Shown one piece after another: positions 57,120-64,000 of a stretch of 64,000 nt of DNA; the first letter of the stretch is position 1, and every line of letters begins with the position of its first letter. The DNA is from Kryptolebias marmoratus. Taxonomy: Eukaryota > Chordata > Actinopteri > Cyprinodontiformes > Rivulidae. The stretch is taken from positions 25,183,488 to 25,247,487 of the forward strand of contig NC_051440.1 in assembly GCF_001649575.2 (NCBI RefSeq), given 5' to 3'. The notes under the pieces are model-generated. The model saw nothing but the letters and a program-made list of their open reading frames with translations, made no database searches and was not told where the DNA came from. The position numbers were made by a program, and so were the translations under genes.

Positions 57120-59969
57120 GGTCTTGGTATTATACATATTAACACTCGCAGTTTATTGCCTAAGATAGACCTGGTCAAAATCTGGATTGAATCCACTAAT
57201 ACGGATATCTTAGTTCTGACTGAAACATGGTTAAATAATTCAATTACAAATCAAAATATTTCATTAGAAGGTTATAATGTTTTTCGTTGTGATCGTCTTA
57301 GGAAAGGTGGCGGTGTTGCTATCTATGTAAAGAACAACTTCCATGTTACACTTATGTCTTCTGTATCCATTCCAAAACAATTTGAGTTACTAGTCTTGAA
57401 AATTGAATTCACTAAGGCTCAGCATATTACAGTCATAGGGTGTTATCGACCACCCTCTGCTGTCTCTGATGCAATCCCTAATTTGTCTAAATATCTAGTC
57501 GACCTACATAAAAAGGAATTTGTTATTCTAGGGGATTTAAATCTAGACTGGTTGACAGCATCTTCAGATAGCTTAAAAACTGTCTGTGATTCTTTAAATA
57601 TCACCCAGTTAATTAATTACCCCACTCGTCTTAACAACAAATGCCCTCAAAAATCATCACTCCTAGATTTAATTATGAAAAATGCCCCGCATAAATATAC
57701 AGGGATAGGAGTTTTTGCAAACGACCTTAGTGATCATTGCACTATAGGTACAGTCAGAAATCTCAAGTTACCAAAACCTAAGCCACGGATCTTGACCAAA
57801 AGAGATTTCAAACGCCTAAATGAGCAAGCTTTTGTCCATGACTTGCTACATTTTAACTGGAATAGGGTCTCTCTTTTTGATAATGTTGACCTTGCCTGGC
57901 AGTATTTTCACGAAGAGTTTTTAAGACTAATAAATAAACATGCTCCAGTACGTAAAATTAGGGTAAAGGGGCGAAAAACCCCATGGTTTTCCCCTGATAT
58001 TAGGGATCTGCTTAAACAAAGAGATGCAGCTTGGGCTAGGGCAAGGACAAATAAAACTGAAGAGAGCTGGCTTTGCTACAGGAAATTGAGAAATAAGTGT
58101 ACCTTATTAATTAGGAAAGCGAAGTCGGACTATTTCCTTACAGAGATGACAAAAAATTTAAAGGATCCAAAGAAGTTTTGGAAGACAGTGAAATCAGCTA
58201 CTGAGCAGGAGCCACTGAGTGATTTTCCAAATTTTGTTTGGAATAAAAGTAAAATTGTGTCTGATAAATTAAAAATTTTAAATTCTTTTAATGAGCATTT
58301 TATTTCTGTTGGCTCTCTATTTGATAATTTAAATTCTTCTGACCCAAATGTTAACACTGATGAGCTGTTTTTTAATAATGATCGTAATGTTACTACTTTT
58401 AATTTTTACCCTATTTGTATAACTGAGGTTCTCAAAGAATTGAAAAGTATAGATACCAAAAAATCGGCAGGACCAGATAACCTAGATCCTTTTTTCCTAA
58501 AACTAGCTGCAGAGTTTATAGCAGAACCACTGGCTCATATTTTTAATCTAAGTTTAATTTCTAATAAAATTCCTAGTGTCTGGAAATCAGCATTTGTTTT
58601 GCCTCTATTCAAGAGTGGAGAACCGTCACAGGTAAACAATTACAGACCAATATCTAAACTATGTATCCCAGCAAAAATTTTTGAAAAATTAGTTGCAGAT
58701 CAATTGAAGATTTTTTTAGAATCCAATTGTATTTTACAAACTGTCCAGTCTGGTTTTAGGAAGAAACATAGTACTGTTACTGCCACTTTAAAGGTTATCA
58801 ATGATCTTATTCAGGCTCTTGATAACAAAAAGCATTGCGTTGCTCTGTTTATTGATTTATCAAAGGCATTTGACACAGTAAATCACAAGCTTTTGATTGA
58901 CATTCTACACAGGATTGGGCTCTCACAACAGGCCACCATGTGGGTAACTGATTACCTATCAAACAGAACCCAGAGAGTTCAGTTGGCTGGCCTTACTTCT
59001 TCTAACTGTACAGTTTTAAATGGTGTCCCACAGGGCTCAGTTCTTGGCCCACTTTTATTCTCTATTTATATAAATAACTTGTGTGAAAATCTGTCAAATG
59101 CTTCTTATCATTTCTATGCAGATGATTTAGTGATTTACTGCTGTTCTTCATCAATTGTACAGGCAATTCAATACTTGCAGTCTGCTTTTAATGTAGTTCA
59201 AGCCCGCTTACAAACTTTAAAGTTGGTTCTGAATGTGGATAAGACAAAGGCAATGATTTTTTCACACTCTAGGACATTATCTCAGATTCATCCATTACTT
59301 ACCACTGCTATAGGGACACAAATAGAGTTTGTCAGTAATTATAAATATCTTGGCTTTATTTTAGATAAAGAGCTTTCTTTTAAAAATCACATTGCAAATT
59401 TGCTACGAACACTGAAAATGAAAATTGGGTTTTATTACCGAAATGGTTCTTGTTTTTCTCTCAAAGCTAGAAGTAAATTGGTAGCTGCAACATTCCTGCC
59501 ACTTTTGGATTATGGAGATGTGTTATATATGAATGCTTCAAACAAATGCTTACAATCATTAAATACTGTGTATCATTGTGCTTTAAGGTTTGTAACCGGT
59601 AGCAGACGTCTCACACATCATTGTGAACTGTATGCAAAAGCTGAATGGCCTCCTTTAAGTGTACGGAGAATCAATCACCTGATGATCCTGATTTATAAAT
59701 CTCTACTCGGTCTGGCTCCAGCTTATCTAAACTCTCTTTTACAAAGATCTGTTAATTCCCATTCCTTGCGTTCCAACAACATTTTTCTTTTGTATGTTCC
59801 ACGTTGCCGAACTGAAAAAGGAAAGCAAGCGTTCAGTGTAATGGCTCCTTCAGCCTGGAATCAGCTCCAGTCAGAACTAAAGATGTCAGAACTGATCTCA
59901 CTGGACTTATTTCGAGCGATTCTTAAAAACAGGCAACAAGATTCTTTTAAACATTGTCATTGTTTTTAA
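57120..59969 (+). CDS. LINE ORF2 protein: endonuclease plus reverse transcriptase, 5'-partial
   Basis: 949 codons without a stop, entered in frame from the insertion border (no natural ATG). Counted from 57156: endonuclease at about 1-200 with NTRSLLPKID (just upstream), LTETWL near 22, GGVAIYV near 53, GCYRPPS near 95, GDLNLDW near 126 and SDHCTIG near 192. Reverse transcriptase follows: NYRPISKL, SGFRKKHST, FIDLSKAFDT (Asp 567), GVPQGSVLGP (623-632) and FYADD (YADD 654-657). All catalytic residues I can place are present, so this could be a recently active copy. It encodes the nicking and copying enzyme for target-primed insertion. Confidence 0.88.
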   Translation, partial: GLGIIHINTRSLLPKIDLVKIWIESTNTDILVLTETWLNNSITNQNISLEGYNVFRCDRLRKGGGVAIYVKNNFHVTLMSSVSIPKQFELLVLKIEFTKAQHITVIGCYRPPSAVSDAIPNLSKYLVDLHKKEFVILGDLNLDWLTASSDSLKTVCDSLNITQLINYPTRLNNKCPQKSSLLDLIMKNAPHKYTGIGVFANDLSDHCTIGTVRNLKLPKPKPRILTKRDFKRLNEQAFVHDLLHFNWNRVSLFDNVDLAWQYFHEEFLRLINKHAPVRKIRVKGRKTPWFSPDIRDLLKQRDAAWARARTNKTEESWLCYRKLRNKCTLLIRKAKSDYFLTEMTKNLKDPKKFWKTVKSATEQEPLSDFPNFVWNKSKIVSDKLKILNSFNEHFISVGSLFDNLNSSDPNVNTDELFFNNDRNVTTFNFYPICITEVLKELKSIDTKKSAGPDNLDPFFLKLAAEFIAEPLAHIFNLSLISNKIPSVWKSAFVLPLFKSGEPSQVNNYRPISKLCIPAKIFEKLVADQLKIFLESNCILQTVQSGFRKKHSTVTATLKVINDLIQALDNKKHCVALFIDLSKAFDTVNHKLLIDILHRIGLSQQATMWVTDYLSNRTQRVQLAGLTSSNCTVLNGVPQGSVLGPLLFSIYINNLCENLSNASYHFYADDLVIYCCSSSIVQAIQYLQSAFNVVQARLQTLKLVLNVDKTKAMIFSHSRTLSQIHPLLTTAIGTQIEFVSNYKYLGFILDKELSFKNHIANLLRTLKMKIGFYYRNGSCFSLKARSKLVAATFLPLLDYGDVLYMNASNKCLQSLNTVYHCALRFVTGSRRLTHHCELYAKAEWPPLSVRRINHLMILIYKSLLGLAPAYLNSLLQRSVNSHSLRSNNIFLLYVPRCRTEKGKQAFSVMAPSAWNQLQSELKMSELISLDLFRAILKNRQQDSFKHCHCF

Positions 59970-60062
59970 ATTGTTTTATACTTGTGCATATGTATTAATT
60001 AATTTTGTTTTGTAACCAGGTTGCTGTTCACTGCAGATTTCTGCCCAGGTCCCCCTTGAAAA

Positions 60063-60078
60063 TGAGATCTAGATCTCA
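60063..60078 (+). repeat. 16-bp perfect palindrome in the LINE 3' UTR
   Basis: TGAGATCTAGATCTCA is its own reverse complement. As RNA it cannot form a long hairpin without a loop, but with AATGAGATCT and AGATCTCAAT it may form a short stem. It lies about 30 nt before the tail, where the reverse transcriptase of CR1/L2-type LINEs is thought to recognise its template. Confidence 0.7.
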
Positions 60079-60190
60079 ATGGGGTTTACCTGGTTAAATA
60101 AATAAATAAAAAAATAAATAAATTTAAAAAAAATAAATAAATAAAAAATGGTTCGTGAGATATTTCGCTAACAGACAAACAAGGAGCATC

Positions 60191-63139
60191 TCGTGGTGAA
60201 AGATTTCAAATGTGACCCAAAAAAGCCTCATATTTGTTGTACGAGGTATGAGTAATAAAAGATTTAAGCCATTTTCTATTTTTTAATCCACTTTGAACCA
60301 AACAAGGCTTTTTTGAACAAATCTGAAGTAATAATTTAATAACATTATTAACAGAGTCACATATATTTACCTCTGAGGGCGTCTAACTGCCTGCTGCTCG
60401 TGTTGCCCTGGGTGTTTTTTTTTTTAAAGCGAGAAGCAGGAAGTCCTACTTTCAGAGCACAAACATCTGTTTGGATATTTGTGGAGACAAGCTATTAACA
60501 AAATGCATTAATGTCCCTCTTTCTTTTAGAATAAGCATAAAAAAGAACTATTATTGCTGAGAAGATGCGCGGCAGGAACCGAAAAGACATTAAATTCATT
60601 CCTCCACTCATGACTTTTCCTCTGACTGATCGTTATTAACATAAATATGAAGTTAAAATCAAATCACAGTTGGTTAAAGAGGTTTTATCAGATGGAAAAC
60701 TACATATATTATTTTGTTAGAAGCATCTTGCAGAGCGTTAAAAGTGTCCATATTTAATCTGTTACTGCAGTAAATACGAAAAAGAGCAACAACTTTGGTA
60801 AACTGGCCGTAGTAAAATAAAATATATGCACACAGAGAGAAATGTGGCTTGATGACACATTTATTAGTCTAGTTGGAGCAAATTACTATCCGGTGGCATT
60901 TAACTAGTTTCACTTTTACTTCTTTAGTGGGCTTTGGCTTTATAGCTCGTAAAAAGTGAGAAATAAACAGTTCATTCTGGGACCGAATTTAACTCACAGT
61001 TTCAAATGATGAACTATAAACATGTCCTGTTAAAATTTACTGAACTTTATAGTTTGTGTGAAGTGTGAACTTGCACAAAAAAGGCTAAAAGTCTTGAAGT
61101 CGTGTTAACTATTGATGGAGATCAGTTTTAAAGCGTTTGACTTGTATTTGTGGAAAGAGACATCTCTCAAAGCCTTAAAGTTATGCTTTGGATGATCAGA
61201 CTTGTGCATTCAAGACAAGCACTGCCCTGTCCGCTCACTATTTGGACCTTGTCAGAAAAGTGAGAAAAACAGAAACACACGCGACCTCTGACCTCCTAGC
61301 TTGTATTCTCCAGCTGCTTCGCCCCCAACAGCGACGATGACCAAACACCCAGTCGCAGCATTTATGTTACGACAACAAGAACACGACAAAACTCAAAAGG
61401 TACGTCTTTTATTTTCTAGAAAAAATGATTTCTGTCAGTCGAACGCCGAGACGAACAACTGACTGGAAGGCAGAAGAAGAAACAGAGACAAAAGAACACG
61501 AATACACAAAAACAAACAGCTTTGTGTCAGAAATATGGCGGAAGTCTTAAACGAACGTGTTGAATTTAACTGGACGTACGCAAAGATAACATTTAAACGG
61601 CATAGGTCAATAAAGTATTTTCTCAATCATGCCGTCAGTCACAAACGTTACAAATGCATAATTTATCAGATTGGTTTTATTTACAGGTTGTCTCCAGAAT
61701 GTGGGCTTCTAATGGTGTTTTCCTGTTAGGAACTTTATTCCTTCACGTACATTAATAGGACATCCTTTTTGTATATTTTGATGTCAAATGATGCGTTCGA
61801 ACCCCCCTTTTCACCTGAACACAAAGCAGAAAGTCTTAGCGGCGTTGTCGTAACCGTAATTTCTTCGTTTTCGAGTTTTGTCAAGCCAAGATAAGAGATT
61901 AAAGCTCTGCTCTGTTGAACTTGCCTTGTAATAAACCCCTCTGGGAAGAAGGAACCTGTGATTAAACTGAAATAAAATGAGACTCCGTTCAGCAGATTGT
62001 TTTTTTATTTGACCGGAGCAACTGAAACTGTGATTAGGAATTACACCTAAAGACGTTAGCACTTAATGACATCATCTGTTTAAAGCAAATTATGTAATGG
62101 ATTTATATAATTCAACTGCAAATAAAGGAACAAACCGTTATTATGACTGCATTTAGCCTTAAAGTGATGCACTTAAATGATTCAAAATCACATGTTTTGG
62201 AGTTTCCATTTGATTAAAACAAACGACAACCTCAGACTTACTTCTGACCAGGACATCTCCTTTAACTTATGTCCAAAACAAACTAACCGACTAAAGAAAA
62301 AAGGAAATTCTTCTCCGAGAGTGGTGGAGAAAACCGGTCTGTTTGTCTGTTTCTTCTCAGCTGGACTAATGTTAGACTTTATTACCAGAATGTCCCAAAG
62401 GTTCTCTCAGCTGATTAAAAATGCTGCGCAGAGAAAGGTCACATTTCTCCAAAATAGTATTTAAGGTTATTCTTTGTACATTTAACAGATCCGAATGGAA
62501 AAGCTCCATCATACTTTCAAGACCTCGTTATTCCAGCCTTTCTCAAAAAGGGCTCTTTGCTTTCAGACTGTGAATTATTTGTAGGCTATTGAAGCCAGGA
62601 CATTCAATAATCAGGGTCTTTTATTGCAGAACCACTTCCTGGTTTGGGTTAAGGACACAGACGCCTTTATCTAGCTTTAAAACTAAAACCTTTAATTGTT
62701 TTTAGGTAAAGCTTTGTTTACTAGCAGAGACCACAGCACAACAATCAGGTTTGTTCAAGGTTGAGGAAGAGAGACGGATTCGATCTGAAGGTTGAATCTC
62801 GTGAGATTCTGTCTCGCTTTGCAAACATCCTGATGTTGTTAGGAATAAAAAAGGGATGAGGGGGGTATGGAGAACAGGAATGGACTGCGTCAGGATGAGG
62901 AGGATGAAACCGATGAAGGATGAGGTGAAGGGGATGAAACAACTGATGGGTGGGTGTCACGAGCTCGAGGGCCTGTCAGGTGGTTAAAGGTGCGGTTGAG
63001 GCGTGGTCCTGCTCCCAAACTTTACTTAACATATTAACTACATCCCTGAGCGCTGGCTCATCCCTTTAGTTATGCTTTTCTAGGTTTAAGCTGCTGGAGC
63101 ACAGAGAATCCTGTCTTCTGCTCTCTTTATCATTTTAAT
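60191..63139. other. intronic DNA without recognised features
   Basis: AT-rich. Reading frames are short and without motifs. A purine-biased stretch lies near 62840-62940. Confidence 0.45.
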
Positions 63140-63571
63140 CAGTCCCTCCAGGATTTCACGGGGATTTTTTGTGATTGTTGTGGCTAAAATGCCTGATTTT
63201 GCGGAGCATTTTCCTAAAAGTTGTGTTTTTTTTTTTTACTAAAATCAATAAACAACCACAACTTTTAATATATAAACCAAAAATACTTCCTAGTTTTGTA
63301 AGATAATTCCCAACAAACATTGACATTCTCAAAAGGTGCTTTATTTGAGAACTTTGATAGCTTCTAAACTGACATTCATGAGCATTTCTGGATTGTCCCT
63401 GGTCTGCAGGAAGTGACGTCACGTGTCTTCTTCCTGAGTTATTTGGGGTTATTTTGTATTCCACACTACACACTGGCAAATCACAATAAATATTGGGTTA
63501 AGGTTGCGGTGTTTTGGGCAAAGTTGCGATTTTGCGGGGTTTGCTTGATTTTGCATTAATAGCTGGGTCTG
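63140..63571 (-). mobile_element. hAT-like element, copy 3, zinc finger deleted
   Basis: The left end CAGTCCCTCCAGGATTTC is clear; the right end is decayed (GGGTCTG). TTTTAAT flanks it exactly on both sides (63133-63139 and 63572-63578). Compared with copies 1 and 2, the segment carrying the zinc finger is missing: CTGGTCTGCAG joins directly to GAAGTGACGTCACG at about 63410. The regulatory cluster is intact. Confidence 0.65.
63410..63425 (-). promoter_or_regulatory. ETS + CRE + E-box cluster, copy 3
   Basis: GGAAGTGACGTCACGTG is retained although the reading frame it should drive is gone. Confidence 0.45.
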
Positions 63572-63578
63572 TTTTAAT

Positions 63579-64000
63579 GTATTTATCCTGCAAACCATTG
63601 ATGCTGTTACTAACTTTCTTCCTTCCAGCAAATGTTTGCACTGATTGGACTGAATCGACTCAAACTGGATTAAAGTTGAATTGATGTGAACGGCCTCTAC
63701 GTGTTTCGAACTGAACTGTAACTCTCTGGAACTGAATCAGAATTAGGTCGTAATAATCAGACATAAATATTATTTCTTTTGAATATAAATTATCTGTAGA
63801 TAACGCCAGTCAAACTGATTTGAAATAAACTGATAAACAGTGATATTGCAGAGCTTTTAAAACATGAAACTTAGATTAGGTTGGCAGCGTTAAAGTTTAA
63901 AGCTGTAAAGTTGATAAATATTGCCAGGGCGTCTGCAGAAAGATGGGAGGAGAAAGTAAAAGAAAGAGCGTTTAGTGTGTGAAGACTGTAAAACAGAGCG
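63579..64000. other. intronic DNA without recognised features
   Basis: AT-rich sequence. No motif, repeat or exon was recognised. Confidence 0.45.

Larger units (their letters stand above)
57118..60146 (+). mobile_element. nearly complete CR1/L2/Rex1-like LINE
   Basis: Contains one long frame with endonuclease and reverse transcriptase, a short 3' UTR with a 16-bp palindrome, the GGGGTTTACCTGGTTAAAT motif typical of a fish LINE family, and an (ATAAATAA)n tail. AATGGT occurs on both sides (57112-57117 and 60147-60152). It starts just before the endonuclease domain, so the 5' UTR and any ORF1 are missing. It lies antisense to spon1. Confidence 0.85.
56145..60190 (-). repeat. family H copy 8, split by two later insertions
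   Basis: Pieces of one copy lie at 56150-56283 (decayed hairpin, ATATCACCCGCCACCTTAC, GCTACTACCACACCAGGG), 57023-57117 (TTAGCTGTGGCAGCCATCTT) and 60147-60190 (GAGATATTTCGCTAACAGAC). Between them are a minus-strand tailed element (56284-57022) and the LINE (57118-60146). Confidence 0.6.
55770..64000 (-). other. spon1 intron, 3' part (continues outside the window)
   Basis: No upstream Reeler exon (the SYFRGFTLIAL region) was recognised by eye. It contains a nested repeat (56145-60190), a LINE, and hAT-like copy 3. The stretches 60.2-63.1 and 63.6-64.0 kb hold nothing recognised. Confidence 0.6.

Noticed and set aside
58130..58357. Minus-strand frame opposite the LINE ORF
   Set aside because: Shadow of the LINE coding sequence on the other strand.
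1..64000. CRISPR arrays, operons, phage or defence genes
   Set aside because: No regularly spaced identical repeats, no dense coding and no prokaryotic genes; the window is vertebrate.

Overview
The window is nuclear DNA from a bony fish (teleost). There is no prokaryotic gene organisation: no operons, no ribosome-binding sites, no dense coding. Six short, in-frame, splice-bounded exons on the minus strand encode a contiguous 249-residue stretch recognisable as F-spondin (SPON1). They are embedded in AT-rich intronic DNA full of microsatellites and of fish-type transposable elements (CR1/L2-like and Rex3-like LINEs, hAT, Tc1, Harbinger-type MITE, solo LTR).

Host gene. spon1 is read right to left. 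The exons, in transcript order, are 55769-55636, 41052-40979, 40130-40008, 38311-38163, 6531-6467 and 1611-1410. Their lengths (134, 74, 123, 149, 65, 202) and splice phases join without a gap, giving the C-terminal half of the Reeler domain and most of the spondin domain. The signal peptide and N-terminal Reeler exons should lie to the right of 55.8 kb (none recognised to 64 kb). The end of the spondin domain and the thrombospondin type 1 repeats should lie to the left of position 1. One intron is about 31.6 kb and another about 14.6 kb.

Mobile elements. Two LINEs with long uninterrupted reverse-transcriptase ORFs (2594-5356 and 57118-60146) lie antisense to spon1. A Rex3-like fragment with a GATG tail lies at 16622-17212. 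Other elements with clear boundaries are a 501-bp solo LTR with a perfect 5-bp target duplication (14449-14949), a 638-bp MITE with perfect terminal repeats and a TTA duplication (23964-24601), a 482-bp hAT-like element with a perfect 8-bp duplication (35872-36353), and two fold-back hAT-like elements (47838-48050, 53419-53619). Two nearly identical Tc1-like transposase remnants (29154-29695 and 33828-34382) bracket a 623-bp assembly gap.

Most unusual material. (1) A dispersed family, here called H, has eight copies in the window and a hairpin at each end; the arms of its 3' hairpin show a paired change between two copies. Four copies carry later insertions, which helps define those insertions. 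(2) Three copies of a hAT-like element at 42620-43277, 44805-45441 and 63140-63571 carry a CGGBP1-like zinc-finger reading frame behind a conserved ETS/CRE/E-box cluster; one copy has lost the finger but kept the cluster. (3) The 638-bp MITE still carries what looks like a first coding exon with a splice donor. I see no CRISPR, phage, plasmid or operon-type system. All family names rest on recognition by eye and have not been checked by search.
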